From: Verpa conica
Lineage: Eukaryota; Ascomycota; Pezizomycetes; Pezizales; Morchellaceae
Length of the DNA stretch: 64,000 nucleotides
Assembly: GCA_033030425.1 (NCBI GenBank)
Contig: JAUFSD010000016.1
Coordinates: 372,001-436,000 of the forward strand
Direction of reading: 5' to 3'
The notes below the pieces were generated by a model. The model did no database searches and was not told where the DNA came from. It was given only the letters and a program-made list of their open reading frames with translations. Below, piece by piece: positions 1 to 12,501 of the stretch (within the stretch, counting starts at the first letter, position 1; each line of letters begins with the position of its first letter). The translations under genes and the position numbers were made by a program.

Positions 1-1401
1 GCACTTGTCGAAAGCCGACGCTTTTGGAACGACCTGCCTTTGCTATACAAAATCATAGATCCAGTTTTGTATGGTACCAAGACCCACTCTGTCCCAAGAA
101 CATTAGCCTTTTTTACAAACACAGAATAGACTCTTCAACTCCTAAGCATCTGTTTACTAAACCGATTAGGTGGACGGATTACTCCTGTAATTGTTTTTCC
201 TTTCGCAGTCCGTGAAAGCTGGATATTTGTGCAACACCAGATCATACTACCTCTTGCACACTATGTAATACTGGTGGCCCTATTATAAAGATACATTAAT
301 AGGCAATCGAAATCTCCAGAATGGCTATTGTACATATGTATAACTCCTTGAAGAGTACACCATGCATGCATGGCATTCGTGTGGGGATCACAAGGTTTAG
401 GCTACACTATGTAATCACTTGCCGATTGCGACTTATCGGTTGAAGGCTCGGTAAAATTCTCGCCTTGTCCAAATCTAGCCTCATAGGGTGGTGGGGTTTG
501 GGGGAACTCAAGATATTGACTGAGGATCCCGGGTCTGTTCCTGCGCCGCGGTGTTGGCCCATGCACAAAAAGAAAACAAGCTGATTGGAATGAGTGCAAA
601 AAGTATCAAGTCCAGCTCTATCCATAAGCCAACTAACAAATTATTCTCTCGAGACGAAACTTCATTTCTACCCTTCCGTCTAGATAACTCTCGAGTTTAG
701 AGTCGCACGAGTTTGAAGCCGCGCGGGTCAAGTAATCTAGATTCATACCTGCCGTGGAATCATCTCAAGCCATAGCATTTATTATCTTCACACCACCATC
801 GGGGGCTAGATTTATCTAAGCTTCTCGAATTACAAGATTTTCTCCCTTCTTACTGCTTTAAGCGAGTGCAGATCGAGAGAAGTAGCGAAAAGTACTCCTG
901 CCTAGTTTTGACCCACTTTGTTCGATTCGACCTCGCATGTTTTCCCTCATCGTACCCCTCTATCCTCTTCGCCGTTCTCCTCGCTATCCCCTGGCCATGT
1001 GCATGATCTAGATAATGTAAGCGCGCTAGCCAAAACCCCAGTATTGAAACCCAAGCTTTGCCACCTGCCTGCCTGCCTATTGGACGAACAGCCCCATCCA
1101 CGATCCTAAGAATAGTCTTCAGGTGGTTGATATCGCTCTGCATCACCTCACTATTTGGTTGTATCTAGTCTAGCGTGGGATACATAAAGACTGTTCCTTT
1201 TCCTCTGGGGAGCCTGCCATCTGAGAGCCAGGCACCAGAAGAACTCATTGACCTTTGGGGGCCATCGGACAGTTCTACCGACGTACATATAGAACGACAA
1301 ATAAACTGCAAACACCACGTTTTTTTTAAAAACAGGCCCCATCCACGGAAATCTGCAGAAGCCACTACAGAAAAAAATAACAATACCTTTCTATCGGCAA
1401 G
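1..1401. other. Gene-free left edge and upstream region
   Basis: No convincing coding sequence is visible on either strand. The short open frames have no recognisable motif and overlap each other on opposite strands. The last part, just before the ATG at 1402, is A-rich and would be the leader of the PTH11-like gene. A short GCCT microsatellite lies near 1065-1080. Nothing else stands out. Confidence 0.5.
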
Positions 1402-2659
1402 ATGACCGCAGCAAATACATTGGTAAGTATTCGGTGAACTCTAAAACTGTTATCGCGACGCTGCTAACTCCAACAAGATCACTTGCTGGACAATCTTTGC
1501 GATCAACTTAATTGTTGTATCGTTACGTCTACTTGTTCGCCTCAAGCGCAAGAAGCAGTCTCTCACAACCGGAGACTACTTAGTGATGTCGGCACTGTTT
1601 TCCTCTCTAGTCGGATATGCAGTCTTTACTAGAAGTCTGAATAATCAGATCATCTTCGAGAACATGACTACTGGTTCTAAGTCCAGTATTCAAGGTGGTG
1701 GAGAGCAAAGCGCGAAACTCTTTTCTGCAGGGCTTCCTGCACTAGAAGCTTCATTGAAGGTTAGATAGTAATTTTTTTTTAATGCTCAAGGATGCCTATG
1801 CTAATTAAGAATGTAGCAAGCATATGTCTCTGGCTTCTTTTACTTGATCACTATTTGGCTAGTGAAGGCTGCTTTCATCCAATTCTATTTTGAAATCTTC
1901 CCGTACATCAAGAAATGGCTACGCGTTGCTCTATGGGCTACAACAATCTGGACTGGCAGTGGTTTCATCATCATGTTCTTCATGTGGGTGTTCTGGTGCA
2001 ATCCACGGAGTCTCAACTGGTACTTAGAAATCCACAATCCCAAGTTCTCTAGGACCCAAAAGCTAACAAACAAACAGGAACCCTTTGAAGCAATGCACTC
2101 CATCTACCGAAATGACGCCTTTCATTCTTCTATGCGTCCTTAACCTCACCTCTGATGTCATGAGTATGTATTACTATATATATTTATAAAGATATAGCTA
2201 ACCCCCACATTAGTTACGCTTCTCCCGCTTTTCGTACTCAGCACCCTCCAGCTCCGCCGCAGAGAAAGCACCGCCCTTATCTTCGTATTCTCAATTGGCG
2301 CAGTCTCAATAGTTGCAACCATCGTCCGAAGTTCGTTGATTATCGGAGTCACCAAGAGTCTCACCCCCAAGAACACATCAGGGATGAACATTATGATCTG
2401 GTCAACAATCGAGATGGGAGCTGCGCTGGTCGCTGTCTGCCTCCCAGCTCTAAGAGTCTTGCTCTGGAGACCAGAACCCGGAACAACCTGGTGGGGTGGA
2501 AGGTCGAACCAGAGCGGGTCCAAGATTATGTCTTGGTCCAGGAGTAAAAGATCGACTGATTCAAACTCTGTTGCCAGTTCGCAGATCAAGGATTATCATT
2601 CAGAGAGTGCACGGGAACTTTCGTCATATCCATTACGGGTAGAACAGGAGCAGGTGTAA
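1402..2659 (+). CDS. PTH11-like / Rhodopsin_fungal seven-helix integral membrane protein
   Basis: Predicted exons are 1402-1422, 1478-1759, 1817-2019, 2078-2163 and 2214-2659. Together they give 346 codons (345 aa) with all phases consistent. The protein has hydrophobic helices almost throughout. It carries typical features of the fungal rhodopsin-domain family: an RLxxRLKRKK...TTGDYLV segment after helix 1, tryptophans around W-x-FWC, a WNPL...C motif, and an N-x-TSDVMITLLP helix, followed by LRRRES and IFxxG. The tail from about residue 290 is polar. Members of this family are plasma-membrane proteins; a few act as G-protein-coupled surface sensors in pathogens, but most have no known ligand. 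There is no CFEM domain at the N-terminus. It stands at the left end of a block of oxidative genes. Membrane topology and family are fairly safe; a receptor role is inference. Confidence 0.8.
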
Positions 2660-5244
2660 AAAAAAAAAAAAATTAAAAAAAAAATTAATTGGGCTAGTAT
2701 GTATAGAAAATTGGGTGGAAAAGTGGTTTTTCCTTTAGTTGTTTTATGAAACATGTACAATAAATATAAATTCAAGATTCTCAGGGTTAGAGAGCACTTA
2801 CTATCGTCCATTAATCTGAAAAAAAGTACCGAGGATCTAATTCCCGACCCTCTTGGCGCCCCCACTGTATTTTACTTTTTCTACTAACGGCCGCGCTCGA
2901 GCCTGCTCAGCAGCGGGTATCATCGATCCAACTTCTAGAATTCATCCTCATCGGCCATCTTGTACTACAGCTTCCGGCAACAAAGATCGAGAAACGTGGA
3001 GTTCGAATTTAGGGTTTCTATTGGCTTTTCAGTATTGTGGCAAAGATTATAGCAATTGTACTTGTAATCTCATAGTGTTTTCGGAGCCAGGCTACGGGGC
3101 AGCCACCGACTAGGGGGGCGAGCTCAACAAAGTATTGGCCATATCCCAACCTTACTACCTATATTTGCCCTTGATTTCCTTTAGAGAGTCTATGAAAACA
3201 GTAGTTGAGTAACATCTAGCACCGTGATAGGAAAGAAAATCACTGTTCACTCGAGCTGTGGTAGTGAGTACATCCTCACGTAGGTGGCGGTCCCGGGCGC
3301 CTGGCTCCGAAAACACTATGAGATTACGAGTACTGGCTGTTGGGCCCCTGCTCACTAACCCTGGTTTCTCGATCTTTCTTGCCGGAGACTGTACCCTTGT
3401 GGCTCCTTATATCTACATAATATCAGGCGAAATAATAGAGGTAATTGAAGTAGTATTGTTGGTGATCACGGCGATCCGAAACCCCAGAGGTGCCCTAGGC
3501 GTACTTAATAACCGTCGGGCCTTAAGCTATTCCCACAAAACTGTACTTAAGAGACACCTAACATAGCCCAATGTATCATATACACTTTAATTCGGTTCGA
3601 GGCGCAGTCTAAAAATTTAACTATTAACTTTGTACTTCTTATAATTAGGTTATGATGGCTGCTTTGGTTGCTATGTACCTCCGGCCGGGGTTCGGATTTT
3701 CATGATCACCAATAATAGCCCAGCTTTAAAGATACCAATATCCCCCTTAATATAACTTCGTTTCGAAATCTCTTAAGCCTTTGAGATGATATAGGGCTGT
3801 GAACATCACAGATCTTGTAAAGTCAATCATGTTTAAATCAAAGGGGTGACGTGATAGCTCCACCGAAGATCAGAGACCAGAGTTCTAGAAATACCTAGCA
3901 TTCTTTCAGTGTTAGACAATATCCTCATAGGCTGTCCTCCAACTTTCTTGAAACCGTCAGATATCTTGGTAAAAGCTTTATTTATCCCAAGTGTTAATTT
4001 CATCTTCACCTTGTTTTACAAGACTCCCAATTAAATTTCGAGCTTGAGCCAACACTTCAGTACATTAATAAATAAAAAACTATGACATCATATAGCACAA
4101 GGTGGCAACACAGGGCTGATTGATCTGCAGCGACTTTGCCTAGCGGTATGATCATTGATTATGCCTTGTTCCCCAGAGAGATCAGAGGCTCGACAGTTTC
4201 TTGTGGAGAAATTAACGGGGTGTTGATCGGCGTAGAGGGGGGGTGCTAGACTGCAAATAAGCTCAAGAACTTGAGTCCACGCACGCCGATGCGAGATATC
4301 CTGCACGCGTTCTGCTTTTAATTCGCGAGTAGTAGTTGAAGTTTAAAGATGAGGTTGTTTCAGCCATTAATCACAGCCCCTCAGGATTACAGGTACGCCT
4401 AGAATACGTAAAGGAATACTAATATAATCCCTACCAGGAACGTCCTACAGAGCAAATAACAGCAACTTCTTTAGACCTATTTCTAGCCCCTTCTATGCTT
4501 TCACATGTATCTTTTTTGAAATCACCTTGCGGACCGAACTCGAATTCCAATTGATTGGCTCAGCACCCTTTTGTTTCACTATGATTTTGACAGCCAGGGA
4601 TTGGCAACAGCAGAGGGACTGCCTATCAAGCCGCGCCGCCAAAGCTGCGTTTGCATACCTGAATGCCTCTAAAATCTCACCGGGTTTGCAATCATATCTA
4701 TATACCAATACGAATACTCCACATACTTTACTAAATTAAGATGTTAAATTCCTTATCCCAGATCCTATTCAGCTCCCGCCGCGCGTCACCAGCAAACGCA
4801 CTAGATTTGTGCGTATTGGTAGACATGATACCGAGTGTCTTAATATTCTGTGGCCCGCTAAGAATGTTAACCCCCCCTATGTGGCGGTAGCTCAACATCG
4901 GGTAGTGGCTTAGCCAATTCCAAAATAGTCAAGGAACAAGAGCAAACCTTAGCCCCCACCTGAGAGCTAGTGAATAGACCCCCACTTGAGAGCTAGTGAA
5001 ACTAGTACGGATAGATATCGATCCTCTAGCTCTAATAATGGAAATAATAGATTACTAAATTAATAAAGACTGTGAACAGAAATAGCTTAATTAACCACAA
5101 GGTTCAGTAAATAACTTAGACCAACACCTGTAAGACTTATTTGCACAAATTCATGTAAAAAGACTTTTAATTCAATTTAGATTTTATAGAAACAGCTATT
5201 CCTAAGGTATTCCTGTAGTAGTACTAGCTATGGGCGCTTTATCT
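2660..5244. other. Gene-free AT-rich stretch with a MITE
   Basis: No intact gene is visible. The stretch begins with poly-A/T tracts just after the PTH11-like stop codon, holds the 270-bp inverted-repeat element at 3061-3330, and is otherwise AT-rich with frequent stops in all frames. A 20-odd-bp motif around CCCCCAC(C/T)TGAGAGCTAGTG occurs twice in tandem near 4954-5000. It may contain decayed transposon DNA, but no transposase or polymerase motif can be read. Confidence 0.5.
3061..3330. mobile_element. MITE with 32-bp terminal inverted repeats, TA target duplication
   Basis: Positions 3061-3092 and 3299-3330 are inverted copies of each other, 31 of 32 bases matching (only the third base differs). 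The arm begins CTYGTAATCTCATAGTG and ends GGAGCCAGGC. The dinucleotide TA directly flanks both ends (3059-3060 and 3331-3332), which is the target duplication expected of Tc1/mariner-type transposition. The 206-bp interior has no coding capacity, so this is a non-autonomous element. Family assignment rests only on TA plus TIR structure. Confidence 0.75.
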
Positions 5245-7171
5245 TCAGTTCCTTGGAGTCCATACAACCTCAATATGCTTCCTCACTGCCATCGTGAATT
5301 GCATTGAACTCTTATCCAATGCAAACTGCAACCTCGCAGCAGCATCCTCCCATTTTTCACCGGGTTTCAATTTCAGCGAAACTTTGTTCTTCCGGAATAG
5401 AGTTGCGATAACAGCCACAATCTCAACCTCGGCAAACCTACGCCCAAGGCATGCTCGGAAGCCGTCGCTGAACGGAAGAAATGTTCCCCGTGCTGGTGGT
5501 TTGACACCTGGGAAGCGAGTAGGCGCATCAGGGTCTTGACAAGGGGGGGGGGGGAAAGTTAGTGAATTTTCTTATATGCGGTTAGGGTGATAAGCGAAAG
5601 AAATTAAAATACCTTCTTCGTCTGGGTTTTCCTCGGCCTTTTTGTATTCCCATCTCTCTGGACGAAACTCAGTAGCGTCCTCCCCCCAGTATTTCGGGTT
5701 GTAGTGGAGACCAATGAAGTTGAGAGCTGTTACATAATTCGGTGGGAGTGCGTATGTTTTGTCATTGTGGGTCAGAGTTTGTGGGGTTTGATCATTCCAG
5801 CGAACAATCACTGGTGTCGGTGGGTACATCCGAAGTGTTTCATACTAGAAGCCGTCAGTGAGAACTCAGAAACACCTTACCCTACGGAAAGTTACTAACC
5901 ATAACGCAGATAGGGCCCGTCAACTTCCTAAATAGGTCGTAAGTCCATTCACGGGGGTCCTCTGGCATGCCCTCCAGATGCTCAACGAGCTTCTCGTACA
6001 GCCAGTCTTGCTTATCTGGGTGAAGTGCAAGGTTAAGAATAACGAATTCCAACGTAACAGACGTTGTTTCATGTCCCGCAAGTGCAAACAAGAAGACATT
6101 CCCGACCATTTCTGTTTCCGAAAGACCTTCACCTTGGTTTTCCCTCTCAAGCTTCTCGCTGCGGTTAAGAGCGCTAAGAAGATTCTCCTTATCTGAAGGG
6201 TTCTCTGATTCTCCTTGTAGAAGCTCCCGAAGATAAACACCAAACTCATCGTATGCCTTTCCAACCTGCTGTAGTGCCGGGGGCATTCGGGCCATCGCCC
6301 AGGCAGGCAACACCCGAGTGAACACAGTCTGTCGGAAATCATTTGTGAGAAGCTCGACAGCTGTCTTGAAGGTCATATTATGTCCCGGAGCAGGCTTTGC
6401 GGAAGATATGAGCCCATCGGAAGATTCCGAAGCGTACGGTAATGTAACTCCGAAGCCGGCGTGAGAAATAACATTGATTGTTAGTGTCTTCAGAGCTGTA
6501 AGGATAGCTGGTGGGTTTTCGGCTGATTCAGGTGTAGTCCAGATATCCAGCATCTCTGAGGCCTGTCGAATCGCCTCTTCCCATACTAGGTGGTTGTTGC
6601 GCTCTGTGAAAGGTGGGGCTACAATTCTGCGGTGCTGTCGCCATTTTGTGCCTTCTACTACGAGCACGTTGTCGCCGTAGAGCTTGACAGGCGCTGGGTG
6701 GGGTCAGTATGTTATACAAGAATCTATGTGCGGATATATGCAAGGAAACATACGTAGTGTCCTCTGGACTTTAACAAACTCATTCCGACGCGCCAATATA
6801 TCCCGTATAACGTTCGCATCGGCAATATTAACCACAACCAATTCTGGGGTAACAACTTGAAACAAGTCCCCGAGTTCCTGATGAACTTTGTATTTGTGAA
6901 TGAACCGCCAGTCAGGGCGTGAATACTTGGTCCACCCTGTGAGAAATCTAGGGAGGATTTCGTCGATTAGGGGAGCAAAGAAAGGAGTTCTTGCGATAAT
7001 CCCATAGATTACATTAAAGTCTAGGAATGGAACAGAAACATAAGGAAGTCCCGTTTTAATAGCAGCACGCCGGTTACGAACATAACCAAACACGAAGGCT
7101 GCTGAGTTCCGGAGAACTATGTAGCCTACAGGTAGCAAGAGCAGAGTTGTAACTAGCTTCACCGAAAACAT
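5245..7171 (-). CDS. Cytochrome P450 monooxygenase (P450-A)
   Basis: Predicted exons, in coding order, are 7171-6754, 6693-5900, 5844-5613 and 5534-5245 (578 codons, 577 aa). The protein has an N-terminal membrane anchor (residues about 5-25), then GLPYVSVPF. An I-helix AGHETT lies at about 345-350, ETLR (ExxR) at 406-409, FRPERW, and a haem loop F-S-D-G-F-R-A-C-L-G at 503-512 with the ligand Cys510. All signature residues are present and the length is normal for a microsomal fungal P450, so an active enzyme is likely. It would sit in the ER membrane and use NADPH-P450 reductase; the substrate is unknown. It is a paralogue of the P450 at 17268-19208, with the same N-terminal motif and an intron at the same place just before ExxR. 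It is transcribed away from the P450 at 10525. Confidence 0.92.
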
Positions 7172-10100
7172 CCTTGTAACCGGCTAGGAGTAACAGTTTG
7201 GAGAATATAGAGAATTAGATGTAGTGAGTATTTGAAAAAGTAGTAGGTGGAAGATAACTATCTGATAGCTACCACAATATTTTGTCGTGGGGGCGTTGTA
7301 GGTGAGGACGAGAAATATTTCCTTCTGAGAGATATCTCCTTCTATGTCAACAAAGGCAGGGTTAGGGTTTCTCCACCATTCTATCATCCGCTCTCCTTCC
7401 GTATATTTGTCCGGAGCCTCGTCTAAGTCAAACCTCAGGCTACAAGGATAACGGCCTGTCACGTGATAACTAATCCTAGAGCCCAAGACGAAAAAGCATT
7501 TACTCCAATCGTAATCCAATGATTTGCTATCGGAGAATTAGTTGGTAACGGCTGAGCTATAAGGACCTAAAAAAAGGGACTGAAACTCGCACTTTGTCAC
7601 AACGCTGTAACACAGCCTCGGCAACTGGATCTATTACGTGCTTTCCCCGTACCCTGTACAATCTAACACCTCAGCGCTTAACTCTCTGCACTAGAACCGT
7701 TTCTACCGCTTGAAGACACTCCGCTTAATTAAAGACAACCAGGTTTTCAATACCTGGTCAGAAATCTGTGCCACCATTAGAGCGTTCCTGGGGCATGCTC
7801 GGGACGGGCAAAACGAACTTGAGGGTTGAACAGATAAGTTGTAAATTCAATTGGCCAGGGCAAATCAAAAGCCGTTACTAACAAAAGTCTCTTCCAGGTT
7901 CCTGCCTACCCTGATTACTATGATCTCCCAGGAATGCACCACATCTGTGAACGGAACTCTCCGGTCAGCAAGCTGGTATGGTATTTACTATACCAGAAGT
8001 ACTTGACGGCTACAAGTGGTCCACAGCTAAGACATAATACAGAGGGCTGAGCTAACTGTAGAGTTAGAGGCTTCCATGCCTCGGCAATTTACATGCCACA
8101 GCTATAAGAAAAATTTTCTGCTTTTTTTAGATGGCCTATGGGGAAAAGATATTCAAGCAATCAAGACCACAATTCTGAGCCCCTTAAGACCCCCACGAAA
8201 TAATTAGTCTCGATCTTTACCCCCATAAGATAGAATCATTATGAAACCCTAAATTATAGGTTTCGTGTGCTATTGTTTCTCAACTCTTTGCCTATCTATC
8301 CCGGAGGGTGATTTGCCACAGAATACTAAGGCTCCAATAAGCAAATTCTACGTGACATGAGTACAATGTATAGGATAAACAAGACAATGATCCCAGATCA
8401 GCCAGAGGTCTTTGCGTTGCGGCCCTATGAGGCTTTTCATTAAAGTCTCTCCGCACAAGTGCATGCATATATCAATGACTAAATAGGCGACCCACTTTCA
8501 CCTTTTCCCCATGTTCCTGCTTATCACCAACTACTTATGATCGGCGATGAATATCATTCGGCCGAAAAGAGCACTGCCTTTTGTACGGTGACTCCGGGCC
8601 TAATGGGTAGATTTCTACCTTAAGAGCCACTCAGGCCATAAGCTATGTTCGTGAAATTAGCAGTAAGTAACTCAAGAAGACCTACTCTTTTGGTGCAATA
8701 TCTAATTCGTGGAACCTATCTATCTCGATTGGTAATTCGCTAATTCTCTTACTAACGCTCACGCTAGCCTTTTCAAGTGCCTATATAGTTTATCAGAAAT
8801 AAGGCGATATGTGCCTAAGAGCCCACAACATAATCCCGGGAGGGGAGAAGGACAAGCAAACCCGACCCAAAAGCCACGCGTATGAGTGTGTCGTCATAAG
8901 GAACTCTTCTTAAAGCGCTTAATCACGCGGCAATTATTTGATGGTGCCTAAATGTATATATTACCTACCTATCCGAGTGGACATAGGCTAGCAATCAGCC
9001 TCCTGGTATTTTAGGAAGCTGTGGGGCTCAATTTGTGGGGCTCGGCAAAGGCTACAGTACGGAGTAGACCCCCGGGGATATTAATTAACCTCCCGCTCAT
9101 ACCAATAAAGCCAAACATTGCCAGATTAGCTACCACGATAGCCAAAATGACTAGAGCAACGTGCCAATGTGACCATAAAAATTAGGAAATTTATATGATA
9201 CCTACACAAATAGATTGGCCTAGGCATGTAGTATGCACCTTTTTATCGGTAATCTAGATACTCCACCTTGTATATCTGCTCGCCTTATGCCCTACGCCGG
9301 GTATTTCGTATCCACATATAGGTATATGTAGCGAGCACTGGAATTACCAGCCAGGTTACTTTTTTGCGTAGATTCCGTGCGTGGGGCATTTACAAGACTA
9401 TCATCATGATGAAAACTAGTATATCCAGAGTTGACCTAGCCCTAAATTCATGAACTCGCACTCGATCCTAGCATGCCCTCTAGAGTCTGATTACCATTAG
9501 CGTAAAAACCATCTCACTGTGTTTCAAATTAGCCTCGGCAATCAAATTTCCATAGTTTTTTTTGCTCACTTGACAATAGTTGCACAAGCTGAAATTGATC
9601 GGCGTAGCCCGGGTGCTGTGCTGCAGTCACGATATCAGAAAAGCTTTCATATGCATAAGAGCATGGTATAGAGAACTATTCCCTTCTTGAGCCTCCTAGC
9701 GCAGTTTTTCTATTACCCAGGCAATATGTATATGCATCTTATTGGATTTGTCTTCATGGGCATGATTAGAATGGAATGTGGTAAGTGCATATTTGAAGCA
9801 TCAGGAGCTTGTATATGCCGAATTTAGAATTGTGATCCAGTGCTTAGGTACGTATTTACTTGACAGCTGCGCGATTACCGATAGATCGTCTACAAGGCCT
9901 AGCTACCGGCACTTCAGAGCTTTGCATACTCGCTTATAATACCTAACAGTATTTATGCTGCCGGCCGGACTTCGCCAGTAAAATACCAGATGTATGGTCA
10001 CAATAGTCAAGTGGCGGAGCAAAGGAGACACTCATAGTTACCCCCCCCCCCTGTTAGCGCCAATCTGGAATGAAAACTTAGGGAACATTCTTTTTTAAGG

Positions 10101-10524
10101 AAAAATGCACCGTGGGTCCTAGTTGGAATTTCAAACATTAGCAGATGTCCCATCGGAAGATACTGACGAATCTCCATCAAGCCATCTTACCCAACCGCCG
10201 GTCAAAACCTATCATGTTGCATGTGGTGATGACATGATGGAGAAGGTCCTTGGTATGTTTTCCATGTCTTTGTCATTTTTATTTCTGCGCCCTGCTTGCC
10301 TTACTCTAGGCCACGTTTTTCAAATATTCGTTGTTCAGGTGTGCTACCTAGCTAGCTAGCTAGTAGGGTAAGAATTTAGAGTGGAGTTGAATATAAAACA
10401 TAAGCTAGAGCCCCCACACAGGATCAATTTGAGCTTCCTGTGATATCTAAAGGCCCTACAAAGTGAACTGCGTCTAGCCCGTGGATTCCTTCGATATTTA
10501 GACAGTACTTCGGCTATTCAAGCT
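7172..10524. other. Gene-free stretch between P450-A and P450-B
   Basis: This 3.3-kb divergent intergenic region has stops in every frame and no open frame with recognisable motifs. The only longer open frames (7184-7519 minus and 10123-10359 plus) look like chance. It would hold the promoters of the two divergent P450 genes. Two long C-tracts lie near 10044. The density of TA and stop codons fits mutated, formerly repetitive DNA, but no element ends could be found. Confidence 0.45.
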
Positions 10525-12501
10525 ATGGCAGCGCTACTCTATATCATCGTTCTCATTGTTTGGGAGATCCTATACCTTTGGAGCAAGGCTTCGCAGTCTC
10601 GCACATTTCTCAACAAGGTAAATAATACCGAGTTTATGTTGAGGTATCTCAAAAAATATTATATCTAATCCATCTTGATAGCATCCTGTTGTTGTTCTTG
10701 GTGGCGATGGCTATTGGACCTCATGGAAGACATGCCTTAAGTACTTCTTCCGATGGCCTAAGCTTATGGGAGAGGGGTATTTTAAAGTTTGTTTGCCTCA
10801 AAATTCAAAAAGGCCCTTACTAGAAACTAATACCCGTATAATTAGTATAATGCATATCAAGTACCGACTCTCCGAGGCTTCTTAACGTTTATTAATAGAC
10901 CCGAAGACATACGGGATTACTTCTCAGCTCCTGAGAGTGTCCTCTCTCTATTAAAACCGTTGCAGAATGTATGTACCATTAATCCACTTTTACCTGAGCT
11001 TTCTGTAAGACCTTTTCGTGCAGGAACTTCAACTAGAACACACCCTACCTAATACCGTAACTCGGGAAACCCAAGACAATCTTATCGCTCTTTCCCGACG
11101 AATACTCTGCGAGGCAAAGGTTCCTTATGATATGTTATCCGAAGAGATAGACATCTATCTCAAATCCAAGGTTGAGCCAAAAGTAGGAGAAGGTAGCCAA
11201 CCTCGGCCATTATATATGCAGAATTTTACATGGTACTAATCAACCGTATGTAGGATGGAATGGTCTTCCGGTATTTAAGTTTGCGTCTGGAGTAATACCA
11301 CAGGCCATAAATAGGCTTCTCGTTGGTGGAGATTTATGCCGAAATGAAGAATTCCTTGAATGTGCAATCAATTGGGCAGAGTATATGGTGTTAGGAGGAC
11401 AAGTTATCAGACTGTTTCCCACTTCTCTGAAACAGTGAGTATTCTCCCTGATGCATACAATACCAGACTATACCTGCTTTGCTCGCTTGACAGATAACTG
11501 ACATTACAGCTAGACTTGCGGCACGGTACTTCACAAATACGGGTACACAGCGTCTCAAATTTGAGAAAATTATGGAGCCTATAGTCCGCGAGAGGGTTAA
11601 AGCCCTAGCTTCTGGGTCCGGTGGAAGCTCGACAAACTCCAAGGTAATCTCCCCGTATAACTCGTTCTGTGTCAACTCTTAACATATTTTGCTTTTTTTC
11701 ACAGAGTGCTTTCTTGGATGGCTTGATCCAAGGTCACCTAAAGCGAAACGGTGGATATGTAGATCCAGTGAAGATTGCGAGGCAAACGCTGATAATGAAC
11801 ACCTCCGCTACTCACACCGTTACACAATTGCTTACAAAAGCTATCTACGAGTTAGCCGAGCGACCTGAACTTTGCGAAATACTCCGGGAAGAATATCTAC
11901 AAAAGGTTGGAAGTACCGAGGGCTATGAGAATGCTGTCGCTGTGTCAAAAGAGCTACCTATACTAGATAGCTTCCTCAAAGAGGTTGGGAGAATGCATCC
12001 CCCGGGCCACTGTAAGTTTTCCCCAGCGCCTAAAAATGGTTTGTTACACTACTCACAAATTTACCCCCCCCCCCCACAGCAACTTCCTTTCGTGAAGTAC
12101 TTAAACCCTTTACCTTTTCTAGCGGCCTGCACATACCCGCTGGTGTAACAATAGCTGTGCCAACGGTAAGTACCTACAGGGACCCACAGCTATATCCGGA
12201 TCCCGATACATTCGATCCTCTGCGATTCGTAAGAAAATCTGCAGAGGAAAAGGTGAGGAGATTTGTTGATACATCGACTTCGTCATATCTCTTTTCTCAT
12301 GGGGTTCACGTCTGCCCAGGACGTTGGGTTGCGAATGCATCAATGAAGCTTGTTATTATCAAACTCCTTGAGCAGTATGATATCCGGCTAGAGGTGGGTA
12401 AACCAAAGCCGAGTGTTTATTCATTTCAGGTGGTACGTGTGGAAGATATGAAGTCGAAGATTGAACTTAGGAGAAGGGAGTGTACCACAGAAGTTTTATA
12501 G
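10525..12501 (+). CDS. Cytochrome P450, gibberellin/indole-diterpene-type (P450-B)
   Basis: Eight predicted exons: 10525-10617, 10682-10786, 10846-10968, 11024-11192, 11254-11434, 11514-11643, 11705-12011 and 12080-12501. They sum to exactly 510 codons (509 aa) with every phase consistent. The protein starts with a short membrane anchor. It has YQVPTLRG and PEDIRDYFSAPE, then the I-helix segment NTSATHTVT (about 299-307), PELCEILREE, EVGR (ExxR, 360-363), and a haem loop F-S-H-G-V-H-V-C-P-G-R with Cys448. The HT-containing I-helix in place of the acid-Thr pair and the HxCPGR haem loop are typical of fungal P450s related to ent-kaurene oxidase, gibberellin P450-1 and indole-diterpene P450s (CYP68-like). 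These often oxidise terpenoid scaffolds. Exon 6 uses the acceptor CTAG at 11510-11513; using CAG three bases earlier would create a stop. Substrate unknown. Confidence 0.88.

Noticed and set aside
11391..11675. 94-codon minus-strand open frame inside P450-B
   Set aside because: Antisense to well-supported P450 exons; no motif.
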